DNA of 64,000 nucleotides from Patiria miniata. Its lineage: Eukaryota; Echinodermata; Asteroidea; Valvatida; Asterinidae. The notes under the pieces were generated by a model, which did no database searches, had not been told where the DNA came from, and worked only from the letters and a program-made list of their open reading frames with translations. Of the stretch, positions 51,528 through 64,000 are shown in pieces; within the stretch, counting starts at the first letter, position 1; each line of letters starts with the position of its first letter. The DNA is taken from the NCBI RefSeq assembly GCF_015706575.1, contig NW_024037067.1, forward strand, positions 4,030,884-4,094,883, written 5' to 3'. Made by a program: the position numbers and the translations under genes.

Positions 51528-52554
51528 GGACACATTCATTGGCTTCTTTGGTGGTTGCCCGTGCCCAGGGTCTGTCGTAATGGAACGGCTTGCACATCTC
51601 ACACTCTGCTCCCGCTGTGTTGTGTTTGCAGTCGCAGACACGATTCCCGTCCCGGTCTTTGATGCACCGAGACGCGTGCCCGTTGCACTTGCACCGGCCA
51701 CCGACGGAGAAGTCGGACACGGCGTAATAGTAGCTCTCTCGGATGGAGTCGTCTAACTCCTCGTCTCCCAGCGATGGCAAACGGTTGAAGATCACCTTGA
51801 TATCCGTGGCTGTCACCCAGTCCTGCAGGACCGGGCTGTTGTCGAAATCGAAGGCGGAGGGGCGACCTTCCAAGGTGCTGAAGGCGACCCGTGAACCGGC
51901 CGCCGCTACCGACGTCAGGTCGGGGCTCTGGATGTCGCTACAGATGGCCTCCTGCTCGTTCTGCTTTGTAATCGCTGCATTCTTGGTCTTCCCGTAGACC
52001 TTTCGGCACTGGCTGGAGTAGTAGTGATACGGCTGCCACGTCTTGCCGTAATCCTGCGACTTGAGGACGGACAGGGAGTCCGGACGCAGAGAGCAGAATT
52101 CCAAGGAGATGTAGGTGAGCTCGTACAACTTCTCCAGCGCTAGGTGCAAAGTGACGTTGTGAGGGTTGGAGGTGAAGGGCTCCGACTGCCAACACGTCAG
52201 GTTATTGGGGTTGTGCAAGTCGGTAAGAAACTCCGGAGGATGTCTCCTCTTGGGCTGATTGGCGTCGCACACGAAGCAGTTCCGCTGTCGCTCACCTTCA
52301 TCCCCGCTTGACAATGCGCAGAACCGACTGGGCGGCGTTCCACAGGTGCTTGACGCCTCCACGGGAACCCCAAACGCAGCGTTGACGAAATCGGGAACGC
52401 AGCGCCGGGGCTGACCGCCTGGCTCGCTGTAACACGGGTCGGGCTGATTCTGTTGAGCCGCGAACATGTTCAAATTCTGCGCGTCCGATCTGGCACACCA
52501 CATCCCACTCAACATCACCGCCAACAAATACCGAAATCTAACAGCAAAATGCAT
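51528..52554 (-). CDS. Netrin, first coding exon (copy B): signal peptide, laminin N-terminal domain, EGF-like 1
   Basis: Encodes residues 1-342 of a netrin, a secreted guidance cue that binds DCC/neogenin and UNC5 receptors (family knowledge). Residues 1 to about 25 form a signal peptide with a hydrophobic core (LLAVMLSG). About 41-287 is the laminin N-terminal domain with many cysteines and two N-glycosylation sequons (N118 NLT, N133 NVT). About 288-341 is the first laminin-type EGF, starting [10 protein letters not shown] and ending with netrin-typical PFHYDRPW and ANEC. The start is supported by an in-frame TAA eight codons upstream and an A at -3. The exon ends after one base of codon 343 at a consensus donor GTAAGT (51527-51522); the open frame continuing to 51496 is intron. 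It lies upstream of the EGF-2 and EGF-3 exons on the same strand with matching phase, so this copy is the one in correct gene order. 5' UTR structure is not visible. Confidence 0.95.
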
Positions 52555-53189
52555 TTTCGTAAAACCAATGCCGGTTTAACCGGTGTGTCTGATAATGTAA
52601 CTGAAATAAAATCCACAGGGAATCAGTAATCTTATTTTAACGTTTGAAACTTCGAAGTTTGCGGCTGCAGCTCTGTCTGTTAATTACAAATACTGCCAGC
52701 GTTGAGTGCTGACCATAAGGTGTGAATCCGGCTTTCCCAAATTGACAAGTGCCGTGCTGCTCTGTGTAAACTTCAATGTGTACCCGGCACACACTGCCAG
52801 GTTCTTGAGTCGAGTCGACAGGCTTTTCACGCACCGCCAAACAAGGCAGAATGAGGGCACATTGAGAGATGTCGATGCGCCTCCTCTTTTCACGCCAATA
52901 TTTGTCTTGCTCTCAACTCGAACAAATCCATCCCCAGCTTGTCTCATACAAATCCAACGATCCGGGGTTGAGCTGTGTTACCTGTACACACGCACGTGAA
53001 CACGATCGTCTATTACTTCCTGTTTGTATTAAGCTCCACCGCAATATTGGCGTGTCAACTGCCGACTAAAGTGGGTTGTGTTCTGTCAACTGCATCGGGG
53101 AGTTGGGGTCGCGAAGAGAGAAAAAAACTCCAGAGGGTTTCCAAACGACCAGATGCACGCACACTGAACTACGCAAGAAGGCCGTGATT

Positions 53190-53385
53190 AGATATATGTC
53201 TGATTGGCTTCTAATCGTTCTTGCTATACTAAACACGATCACCCCTTCCTTTTTGCTTGAAAGTGTTTTGGGGCGGTCCCCGATAAACAGAATATCACCA
53301 ATTCAAGCAAATGAGTTCAACTTCGCACGTCAGCGCGCACAGCAACCATACTGCGCAAGCGTTGAACAGACCAATCAGAACGCCC
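53190..53385 (-). promoter_or_regulatory. Candidate netrin proximal promoter (copy B)
   Basis: About 0.65-0.82 kb upstream of the start codon are two CCAAT boxes in opposite orientation: CCAAT on the minus strand at 53207-53203 (in AGCCAATCAGAC) and on the plus strand at 53371-53375 (in ACCAATCAGAAC), with CpG-containing sequence (CACGTCAGCGCGCACAGC) between. Both are retained in copy A at 3705-3701 and 3869-3873. No TATA box was identified and the transcription start is unknown. Confidence 0.25.
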
Positions 53386-56300
53386 AACCTACAAGTGCGC
53401 TGGATTCAGACATTACGCAGTGTGGTCTATGGTCAGTGGCACTGCAGTTGCATTCACAAAGTTCACTTCGGGTGTATGCTCACAGCACCTGACTGTTCTA
53501 TATTTCATGGACCTCACTAGCACTATGCAGACTGGTTTTATGAATTGTTGGTCCTTTCTCTATGGCTGTATGTATAGCTGATTCGATTCTGGAAGTGTGG
53601 AGACGGAATTTCAACATACCACGCCACTTCGGCTGCCAATGACACGCCGATGATTTGAACCAATTGACGGCTAATTGGCAGCTGCACAACTCCACGACAA
53701 ACAAAAATGTGCAGTCATTCCCCTTTCCAACTTTCACACTTTACCTGTCGGCCAAACCATGGGTTTAAATATGCCTCACACAGAGATGATAAATATAAAT
53801 ATATGATGATCGCGACAGGCTCTCGACGGAAATATGCATTCGGAATGTCTGACTGCGAACCAGACACTCAGTACTTGCTTCTAACTTATGCTCAGATGCG
53901 CATGTACAGTGTTTCATTATGAAATAAACGGTGTATACTGCGAGTCTGATGGAAGTTGTAGCTGTATTAACTTGGAAGTATAAATAGTAAAATGTACATG
54001 TACATTTGTGACTTGCGTAAGCGTCAGGCAATAAAACCACGAAGAGAAATTTGGGAACTTTGTGTGAACACCCTATAGCTATACACGTGACATAACCATA
54101 CCCTTTTCCGACCATGTTTAGTCCCATTAAATGAGATAATTAAATCACTTTTCACAAACTGAATTTGAAGATTGTTATCTCAATTGGATTTCTGTGCCAA
54201 TTTTCATAAAGCCATGGATAATTATCCACCGACCTGCTTAAGAGCAAACTTAAACGGCTTGACCTCAGTTTGCTAGCCATGCCTCTTAACAATGCACGTG
54301 TCGACGCAGATCACACCTTTTTTTTCTGACAGCGTATAGCAACAGACCGCAGAATTTTGCGGTGAGCCGCGCGGTCAGACTTTTGGCGGGGTTTTTGTTA
54401 CCGTGTAATTTTTGCCCTTGGAAAGGCAGTTTTTCACGACCGGCCCCCTACATGACTGGTGAAGGTCAGATATGCACTTGATTGCCCCCTTAGGAATAAG
54501 TTATGAAAGTAAAAGCGGTGAACACAACAGCCGTTTAGCCCAGGAATTGTATTGTGTTTCAATGCTTATAGGCCTACAGGGTGAATTGAAACCAGTAGCA
54601 CTTTTCTCCCCGAATTAATTGCGAAGGCTCATTTCTTTTAATCGGTATAATTTATACACGCTCACGATGAGTAGAAATTCGAGGACAGCTTCAGTCTGAA
54701 ATCTGACATTACGCAGGTGGCAGAACATGTATGCATAAGGTTATACTTTTAATACCAACAACTTGAAATGAAGGAAATCTGAAACTCCACAAAAACTGCA
54801 TTGCAAAACAAGTTTGTTAATTTCATCACTAACACCGCGAACTGACCATAGTTTGTTGTAGCGGAAATAAACGTTCTCTTGCAATAAATGAAGTCATTTT
54901 ACGTATGCACTCGTCTCAATTGTTGAAATCGATTTCAGAGCTGTCAGACATAGGTGTTGTATTCATCAACTGAACAATTAGAGGTGGATCTGACTCCCTA
55001 TCGAGACTTCAAAACCGGGTCACGTTGGCGGCGCCATCACCCCGTTGCTTGATACACACTCACGGCACAAGGGAACGCACGGTCTGTGAACTTTGCAAAT
55101 AATGTGCGAGAGCAGTCACCTGTAACTACTACTAGCCGGAACCTGCAAGTTAGCCAATTTCTTTTGCACTTCGCTCAGACGAAAATAAAAATTCCTATGC
55201 CTGAAGCTGCTTTGGTGACAAGAGCTTGGGTCACCTTCCTTTTTCAAAAGTACAGGTTTACCTCTTCCTCTCTGAAGCAATGAAATGCTCTGCATCACCA
55301 GGATAATTAAAGAACTTGTTTGAGCAAAGTACTCTTTTAAATAAGTCTGGTCTGATATTAGCCTATACCAATAGTGATATTCAGCAGCAGAACATGGAGA
55401 TAGTAAGCATGAATCTCCCACGTCAGTAGCCTAACAAATCTTGAAAACTGCAACCTGAAGCCGAACTTGGAGACGAACCTCCCGGCCCTTCTGTTTGTTT
55501 GTAGCATCAAATACAATATCACCTTAAGGACATGAGTACTGTATACTGCGTAACCGTCTCTGGCTTGTTCTATTTGTCGAGACAGACAGGGTGTGAGACA
55601 GTTAAACTTGTCACCAATAGGCGTTTTATTGATACGTCTGTGTTGGACAATACCTAGTCTAGCGGCTCCTTTCATTGCTCTTTTTTTAGATTCTCTTGCA
55701 CCGGCCAGTCACAGTTATTCGCTAGACTTGTTAATAATATTTTCCCGACGCAACGGCCACGTCATTTCACGTGAACAAAAATATATTAATGGAAATCATC
55801 GTGTATACAAACTTTTTAATTGTTGAGCATTGTGGACCAATTAAAAAAGGAAACACTTAATTTGTGAGTGTTACATATCCCATTTCATTTTCTTTGTTAG
55901 TTTCTGATCTTACTTCATATGGAAAACCAGCCTTCTCAAAAAGATTACTTTGTGATGTCATGAACATATTTCATTTTGACGATTTGGAAAATGCGACATG
56001 TCAAAATAGTATTCCACCTGCTGCATAGTTGAACTCAGAAATATCTAAGGTACAAACCGTTCCGACGTCATTATTATCACCACATAGTTAGCAACTCTCT
56101 CCCTTCGTAACCGAGACAGCAGACCTACTCTACTTTCGGTAAGGATGGCGCTACATACTGCGCTAGCTTCGTCATACAACCCTCGCGTTGATAGATAAGG
56201 GATTTCAACTCGGAGCAAAAATGGGCCGGCTAGACGGCGGATACAGGTCCCGTATTAGAATAAAGGAGACCTACATGTCACTTTTCTTGTTTCGACTACC

Positions 56301-59294
56301 ATCGCCAGTGAGTCGCTTTTCCTGTCTCGGTGATTCTCACCCCTTGGGTACATCACTTTCGTGCCTATAACATCCTGCCTTATTCCCAAACCGATGACCC
56401 ATCTTTTTATTCCGCCGGAGGATCTCTTGTTTGGCTTCTCAGGAGTGCGACGTACATTGTAATATTCTTGTTGCCGTCAGAGCATATTAAATGAAGCATC
56501 TATTTTGTTGCTTTCAACTGGAGTGTAAGTCTCTGGGTGATAGTGGGGTAGGGATAATTGTCAAGGAGATGCGGATGCCTACGTGAGGTAAATTCTAGAC
56601 CATGCTACGGGTCAGACGGAGATGATATCAGAGTGCAGTCACCGTCAACAAAAGATCGAACCTGTCACTATTCCCGTTTTTAGTTCACCATCATTATCTA
56701 CAAAACCAAGACGATGTCAACCACAATAGCACGCACAGGCAAATCAGTCTTTAAGGACTCCGAGTAAAAAAAATAAAATAAAGAAATATTAAACAGAGGA
56801 AATGGAGATATTGAATTTCACACTAAAACTCTGTTTGTAAACAATCCTGCTTCTTTATCTTAATGTTTAGTGATTGTTTTTTTATGATTCTGAAATGCAG
56901 CTAGCTCGTTGTACTGATTATCATGGAGAATTGACAAATCTAAGAGAAACTAACACAATAGCATTATTCATCACAGAAAAAAACCCAAACGGTTAATTTT
57001 TTTAGTGCTGAATCATCCGTCATATTGAAACTTCTTTTATGATGGCATTCTTTCTAATGACTATGGGAATTCGCATCACTATAAAAACAAAAGCCCCGAA
57101 ACACTTCTAGAGATATTTTGATGGAAGCTTTGTATGACCGCAGAGGTGAAGTGGGGCAAACAACTTATTTGGACAATGACTTCAGATATACATTTGGTAA
57201 CTTCTTTATAAGAAAAAAACATGATGAACACAATTATGTCTTCTGACAAAAAAAAGAGTGACAACCGTTTTTTGTCTCTCTTTATGTAGGTCTGCTTACA
57301 GCCGAAGATGGACACGATGCCCGTCAGTAATGAGTGAAATCAACAGAGGGCGCTATGTAAGTTCCTCGATTTCTCTGCCATTCTAGTAAATCTTCAGGAA
57401 CAATTTCTTCTTTCAATCGTGAACCTTTACCTTACAACAGGTGAATCGAAAAGAAAAGGACATGACACCTAAACGTAAAGATTTTCTCATGCAAAATGGA
57501 AATTTGCTTTGTCAGTACTCTAGCCTGCCTTTTTTGTTTAAATTGCTCTTCAACCCTGTACTATTTCATAAGGTACTTGTCCACAGGTGCAGAGAGTTAA
57601 CAAACTTTCCAAACAAAATATAACAAACTTTTCAAACAATTTGTTTGAGAAAATACCAGCAGATGCTACCGAGAAGAAAACAGTGAATCTTCTCTTGGGA
57701 GATTTGGTGTAGCACACTATGGCTCCCGCATGTCATGACTGTCACATTCCACCGTCCCGTGATTGTTGGCTAAATGACATAGATCACACGGATGTTTTGA
57801 CTCGCGGATAATTTACTCTGACGCTTCTGAGATTCCACATCTTCAAGTTCAAGTGTTCAGGCGTGCTCTCTGATGCACAAGCCGTGCGGGGTTTTTGGCT
57901 CACCGTTTCGGCGCCATTTTTACTGCCTGAATTTTCACGCAATGGGGCCCTGGAGATTCGGCGCCCAGTTAGCATCAGTTAGACCAGAGCCTGGCGACTC
58001 CTGCTGGTCTGATGTTCCAAGTATTTCTCATGATTTGCGGTTTCTATGTGAATTCCAAATGACACCTACTTAGGTTCATAAATCTACCGCATTCTTCCTC
58101 GAATATTTCCTGTGTAAATTTCATCATTGATCGAAAATAGACATAACTTTTGCCACGTCTGTCTTGTAAAAGCTTTTAGGCAAGTTAATTTCACACTGGA
58201 AGAGAAAGTGTACGTGTTGGCAGCAATGCGTTGCTAGCAATGACATAATCTTCAGTGTGAAACAAAGTGCAATTAGTTACTGAGAAATCTAGGAAATACC
58301 AAGGGCGAAAAAAAAAATGTCAAATTGTACCAAGATATTTACATATTTATAAAATCTGAATCGGTCAATGGTTACATACACCAAAATCCGAACTTACCCG
58401 TTAGTAATGAACACTTAATATTGTAAACTTCCCGGAGACAAAAGGGGTAAAAACTAACACCAAGGAAACCCCTTATAAACTAACATTGCCCGCCCTTGGT
58501 ATTAAGTATACAATTCCAGTCTCCGACGATCAGTCTGTTTGTCCTGTAAGCAGCGCCCAGGTGCGGCGGTGTTTTGCTGCCCTTGAACGGCCGGCTATAT
58601 CACGGCAGGCACGGTCGGTCTGGCATTCCTCCGTGATTTACACCCTGTTTGGACGGCCTGTCACAATATTACCAGCGATCTCGCTGATCGATGGTAAAAC
58701 AGGGCCTGGCAGTCATTATTAAAAAAAAGTTTATTATTATTGTTGTTACCTGAAGGGTCGTTACGAGATGTCAATCAGACAGATTGGGTAGAATCGCGGT
58801 TCGTCTGGCTGAGGTTAATATCTTTGGCTCTCAAGTGGGAATTTTAAAGGCTCTCTTAGTCTTGGTAAACCAACTTTCATATCCTCACTATAACAGTTGC
58901 AAGGACCAAATTGTATGAAGCTCTTAACAGCAAACATTGCATGGCAAATGTTTGTGCTCAGCGAAAGTCAACTGGGAAACAGTCCAAACTGTATGTATCA
59001 TGGTCTTGTTGGTAACCTGTTATGGCTAAGCAAAATATATCCGTCCTTAGCGTATTTCTAAGTAAGCAGCTAATTAACCCGCTGACAAGTTGCTCAGAAT
59101 TGTCCAAATACCAATGGCCTCCTGTGAAATATGATAATCGCAGGTGCAAAGACCACAAGAAGCAAATAATGCTCGAGCCCCAAATGCACAATTCATTGGG
59201 TTCCTTGATCTAGCTCAAGGATCGTTCAACGAATTAAGCTAGCATTTGACACCAAAACTTTAAAATGAAAAAAAAATCCATATTTTAATAATGG

Positions 59295-59405
59295 AATTAT
59301 GTGAGTGTATGAGATGCAGGTTACTGACTTGCACTTATAAGCAAGAGGTCGCGGGTTAGAATCCCAAGCTTGTGATTTTTTCTCCAGTTATTATTTAGTG
59401 CTCAT
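59295..59405 (+). mobile_element. tRNA-derived SINE, third family, copy 2 (degenerate)
   Basis: Shares ATAAGCAAGAGGTCGCGGG, a decayed B box GGTTAGAATCC (59354-59364) and AAGCTTGTGATTTTTTC with the copy at 18840-18975. It is shorter, lacking the CACCCAGAGC part after the B box. It lies upstream of netrin. Confidence 0.5.
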
Positions 59406-60529
59406 CGATGTACATGTACATTTTGTACAGTCATGTTGTATTTCTTTTCGTGCGTGTGTTGTACTGAAGTAGCATTCTTTGAGAAGTTGCTGTGATTTTG
59501 GTTTTGTACTTGTTTCATCCCACACCGTCCTGAACTGTGCATGTTAATAATCAACGCTTGGTGTCACTTCTGACACGTCTGCCTGCTAGGCCCGATTAAG
59601 CATCCATTACGTGACGTGTTTTTGATGGTACACCTGGGAGTTACTAACCAACGGATAGTGAGATATTCCACCACTAAAGCTTCCTAGAGGATCGAAACAA
59701 GAAACCAAATCCGGTCTGGGAAGAGAGTGTCACCTGTGGGGGACATTTTTCATCTCATCTCCTGACCATAAATCTAGTTTGACTTGAGGTTTTGACAAGA
59801 AAGAAGGAAGTACATAGAACGAAATCAGGCCTAACACTGATGTGTACTGACAATGATCTTTTGGACAAAGGCGTATCACACACTCTTAAATCAACATAGC
59901 CAAAATACTGACTTATATTCTTTTGAGAAGTGACCCCCAAATAGAGCCGTTTTAGCTTTAATCATGATCTCCCATCTCCAATGTAGTCCCTATTATGTTT
60001 CTGTGAGGCTGTCATGAAATACTTTTTTTATGACTGTTTTCTTGGGAATAACAGTTTTAGATAATTCATTTCATGACAACTCTAAGATGCTTGTGCGGTT
60101 ATTAATACTTTTGATATTTGAAGGTTTTCGTTCAGGAGTATATGTATTTTTTTCTTTGTTGTTTGCAACCTGTAGAATTCTGCCACAATTATGCTGTGCT
60201 AAGGAACCAGCATTTCCAAACTGGTGGCGCCCTCACCTTATGAAGGGCATCAACAATTTTGCACGGGATCACTAAAAAGATCAATCTAAGACATGCATGG
60301 AGAAACATATTATTAAATATGCAGCAAAAAATAGATAGAAAGCCTTGTCCCTGTGTATCAGAGCTTAAGAACTCAAATTGCTGCGGCTAACAAGAAGCAC
60401 AGATATCATTCGCACCTATCAAAACTAACCATATCCTCTCCCCAACCTGCCAACACCGTTGGGAAAGTGTCATACACGCTGACACATGGGCAAATACATT
60501 GGATACTTCATCGTGACAGATCTCATCAG

Positions 60530-60790
60530 GGGCCTGTCGCGCCAGGGGACCGCTATGTACGGGCTGGACGGGGCCGTTGGCGGGCCGTGGCCACCGGCCT
60601 GCACCCGGTGATTCAACCGGGGCACTCCCGGTCACAGGCACGTCCGAATCTTGCTCCAGGCTCAATCCAACGCGATCGCCGTGTTTAGACCGGCTCATCA
60701 GGCCGATGCCCGTCGGGGCACCTACGCTGTAGGTCCCCCGTCTGTTCCGGCCCGTGTTCGGCACAGGTGGCCGGCCCTACACCGCCCGAT
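60530..60790. other. GC-rich patch in AT-rich flank
   Basis: About 260 bp visibly richer in G, C and CpG than its surroundings (for example GGGCTGGACGGGGCCGTTGG and CCACCGGCCTGCACCCGG). Frames are open on both strands across it (plus 60353-60688, minus 60764-60387), as expected when stop codons are scarce in GC-rich DNA. The translations match nothing I know. It may be an unannotated CpG island or a fragment of an unrelated insertion. A milder GC-rich patch lies at about 58550-58710. Confidence 0.5.
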
Positions 60791-63700
60791 GAGAGAAACC
60801 CGGATAAGTGGTTCCTCGGAAATTCCGATGCGGTGTTTTTGGAAGTATAACGAGGAATTAGGGCCAGCCTCTGCAATGACATGAGGTGTGAAATATTTCA
60901 TTTAATCGTCAACATTGCATTACCCCTCATAATGCACTTTTGAGGTCAAGTAAAATGAAGATTACAGGACAGCCTAGAGAGCAAGGACCCGATGGCTGTC
61001 GAACTTTCGAACCAAGAACGGCAAATAGTTGCTTAGCAAAACACAAGTTACTTTTCAGAGCTGCGTGAGATATGATGTCAGTTGCTTCCGACTGATGCTG
61101 ATTTTTCAGTTTGCTTAGCAAAGAAACAAAAATCTTAACAGTATTTTCTGTATTTTCAAAATGACTTTGGGATCACCCTCATATGATGTGGTCCGCCGTA
61201 GATTGATCCGAATATGAAGACCTTTTTTGAACATCTCTTTTAAATGTCTAGTAAAACGTGTGTTCTCTTGGCCAGCGAAATTATCTTGTGATGTATGCAA
61301 GGATAAAACGAAGAAAAAAGAATTCGAGTCTCTCATTTGTTTGCCTTCACTTTGGAATTTAGAAGACAAAGAGTCGGACAAAGGGGAAATTTAAATAGGC
61401 CTACATAGTGACAACACATGGCACAGAGAGAAACTTCATAAAACTGTTTTGCAGTTAAAAGCTTTGTTAACGAGCCAAGTGCATCTTCGCAAGGACAAAA
61501 CAGAAGAGGCTGGGTTTCTCCGTCTTGCCAGAATATTATCGCCGACGCCCGTATTATCGCTTCAAATATCACATACTTTCCTCTCCTAACTCCTTTTACC
61601 CACTTCTCCCGAAGATCGTCTTAGGTCCATGGAAAGAACACGAATCAATGCAATTCAAGGGCAACGGGGCGTGGATAGGCTCAACCCCCCCCCCAACTCC
61701 ACCCACCCCCTTTTAAAGCAAAGGTTCAAAGAGACATGTATTTTACGTACTGTTTCATTCTTAAAAGTTTTGAAAAATGTCATTGTGTTGTTTCTTGACA
61801 GTCAGCTCAAAATATCAGAAATCGGATAGATAGATGAATCAGAGTGTCGATAAAACGCAAATAAAGTGATTTAACAATGTGTAGCCTACGTGTCCATTGT
61901 ATAAACTTTTTTTTTTTTAACATTGTGTGCTCCATTGCAAGTGCGCCCTCTTTCATTCATTAACGCGCAGAAAAATCTCACAGAAATTCTTAGGCACCTG
62001 AACGAAAAACAGGGATCAAATACTTTTGGGTTTGGCCCCTCAAGAACGTAATAGCTTGAATGGTCACGTCATATACTTATAATATTATTTGGGGAGCATC
62101 ATGCACCAAGCAATAATTCTTGTTGAGATATTTCAGACACAACAGGAGGGCCGGCACTATTTGCATTTGGTTGCTTTGGATAATAAAAGTGTAACATTCC
62201 AAAAATAGCGCCCTCTTGGGGTAAATGAGTAAAAAAAAAATAGCAAATCACTCTTACACAACTATTAACCTCTTAAGCACCGACACTTCATAATTTTATT
62301 GTTTCAATGCATGTTGAGCATTTTTATACAGAAATTAGGTGCAAGGTGATCCATAATAAATTTCAACAAACACCAAACGCTTTGTAAACTCACATAATAA
62401 AATACAACGAATGGTCAGTGTTCCCCACAACAACCAGTTCCCTGTTTATATATTTTGAAACAGAAAGTATAAATTTATGATATTTTTTCAGACTATATCT
62501 CAGAATACACTTTCGTATAAACTGAACGTAATACATTATTATTTACACGATAACATTAAGCATAATAGTCCAAAAAAGTATAATATACAGGTTTACATAT
62601 ATAATCATTTGTATAATCTACCTTTTTTAAAAGATTATTTTTGACTCGTACAATTTTTTTTATGAAAGACAAATATACAAGTAAATGATTTTATCAATAA
62701 ATTCAACTTAAGAATTAAAGTTTCCTCAATGGCAATGGAGGCTTTTGGCCTCATTACGAACTGCCAGTGATAAAATATACACAAAATGAAAACAACCATC
62801 TAATTTGTGGAGGACAGACAAGCTAGGTGCAACATAAAATTGTCACCGCGTTCAGTCCGATGTTGGTCAGTCAGTCGTATGTCAAAAGTTTAGGAACTAA
62901 AACGGTGCAAGGAAGCAACTTAACAAAAAGACTGGACAAACACACCATAGACAGAGAGGCAAGATACACGGTGAGACAGACAAACATATCAGAGACGTAT
63001 AGTCACATAATACTCATATTTTCCATTGGATAAGAACTTCTCCGTGCATTTTCGTGGTCGTGAGTGTCTAGTCCGTTGTTGAAGCGTTACTTGTTCCTTC
63101 CCCCTTTTTTTGCAGTACTGTCTTTAATTTAATTTTTGTCACGTCGGGCCATATCATATATCATTACTTAGGTTCCTCTTTGTCAGTCCGTTTGTTAGTT
63201 TGTCCAGTCGAATCGTCATTATTTTACGTACTGGTATGGTATAGTTTTTGTGGAGCTGTCTACATACAATAAGGCCTACATTCTTAAATCCGACGTGTGT
63301 CTCAGTCTGAGTATAAAAAAACCAATCGTCCGTCACAGTCTGTCAGTCAGTTGGTCTAATTTGCGTAATGTCTAAATGGCTTGTGGGTCCGACCTCATGC
63401 CACGTTCTTGTTCATACCCGATACTTTGAATCAGTCACGTCTAGCTTTTCTCAACCTTTTTTTTAACTCATGAAACAGCCGTTCGTCCTAAGGCAAACGC
63501 CTTATCACTTTACACTCTATAACGTACGTCGGCCGGTCTACGAGGGACATTATAGTTCCCAAGATTTTGTCCAGTTAATTCTGTGTTTTCTTCATTGTAT
63601 AATTAGAAAAGATTGCTACGTGTCATATTATCAACAAGCTTTTTATTAAATATATTTTAAAAAGCAAGGGTTTCGACTTGCTGCGGAAACTATTTAAAAA

Positions 63701-63797
63701 ACATTCGCGGATAAATATATAAGTAGGCATACGTTAGCCGGTCACGAGAGCGGTGGCGCATGTGGCGCACTGCGCAACTCTAGAGCGAAATAGTAAA

Positions 63798-63924
63798 ATG
63801 GCGGGTTTCGGCTGGGACGAGGTAAAACATGTGAGACTCCAAAACGCACGTAAATTCCTGCTTTGTATTGCAGGTTATGATACTTTTTTACCCTGACGAC
63901 GATGTACGGGAGTTGTAATTAATG
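63798..63924 (+). other. Weak candidate first exon and short-intron pair at the right edge
   Basis: ATG at 63798 in a good context (GTAAAATGG) starts MAGFGWDE and meets GTAAAA at 63822. An acceptor TTTGTATTGCAG lies 52 bp on, and a GTAAGT donor follows at 63925. Spliced in phase 0 it would read MAGFGWDE-VMILFYPDDDVREL and stop at 63918; unspliced it stops after 32 codons. Upstream (about 63740-63785) are GCGCA repeats resembling NRF1 half-sites, as in housekeeping promoters. It could be the start of a plus-strand gene divergent from netrin, with a short upstream frame, or noise. The product is unrecognised. Confidence 0.2.
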
Positions 63925-64000
63925 GTAAGTGAAAATAAATAAGTTACCTTATAGTTTTTTTCTGTAATTAGAGGTCACGAAAGACCCACTACAAGCGACT

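Larger units (their letters stand above)
49478..57177. repeat. Copy B of the ~7.7 kb direct duplication
   Basis: Partner of 1-8024. The last shared bases are ...GGACAAT at 57171-57177; copy A then enters its gap while copy B continues uninterrupted into unique sequence. On the left, copy B continues into intron 1 sequence (below 49478) that cannot be compared because copy A starts at the window edge. It lacks the SINE: the empty site is at 55765/55766. Confidence 0.95.
57178..63797. other. Upstream flank of netrin
   Basis: Unique sequence beyond the duplication. It contains the degenerate SINE at 59295, the GC-rich patch at 60530, homopolymer A/T runs and a C10 run (61685-61694). I see no protein-coding exon that I can support in this 6.6 kb. 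Confidence 0.6.

Overview
The window is eukaryotic, AT-rich and intron-rich. Only one gene can be named with confidence, a netrin (secreted axon-guidance cue, laminin-like) encoded on the minus strand. The coding pieces match bilaterian netrins closely; as I remember human netrin-1, the second EGF module differs at only a few residues. Long introns (about 24 kb and 16 kb), several tRNA-derived SINE copies, short inverted-repeat transposons and frequent AGGCCTA-type motifs suggest an invertebrate deuterostome, most likely an echinoderm. That placement is an inference.

Layout in the direction of transcription (right to left): 57178-64000 is upstream sequence with a degenerate SINE, a GC-rich patch and a weak candidate promoter/first exon at the far right. 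51528-52554 is the first coding exon (signal peptide, laminin N-terminal domain, first laminin-type EGF). 27769-51527 is intron 1, holding a palindromic TA-flanked MITE. 27580-27768 is the EGF-2 exon. 11422-27579 is intron 2, with minisatellites, tandem duplications, a TTAA-flanked MITE and SINEs. 11272-11421 is the EGF-3 exon. 10031-10081 is a candidate 51-nt linker exon. All these exons are phase 1 at their internal boundaries, so they join in frame. No C-terminal netrin (NTR) domain exon is visible; it must lie left of the window or in the 500-N gap at 8026-8525.

The most striking feature is that about 7.7 kb around the first exon (49478-57177) is present a second time at 1-8024, in the same orientation, at about 99% identity, placed downstream of the gene's own later exons and ending at the assembly gap. 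The two 342-residue coding parts are identical in protein and differ at one synonymous base. Copy A carries a SINE that copy B lacks. The simplest reading is two haplotypes of one locus put into one scaffold; a very recent partial duplication is the alternative.

I found no new protein system, CRISPR array, rRNA or functional tRNA gene, and no retroviral or virus-like element. The rest is intronic or intergenic DNA with small repeats.
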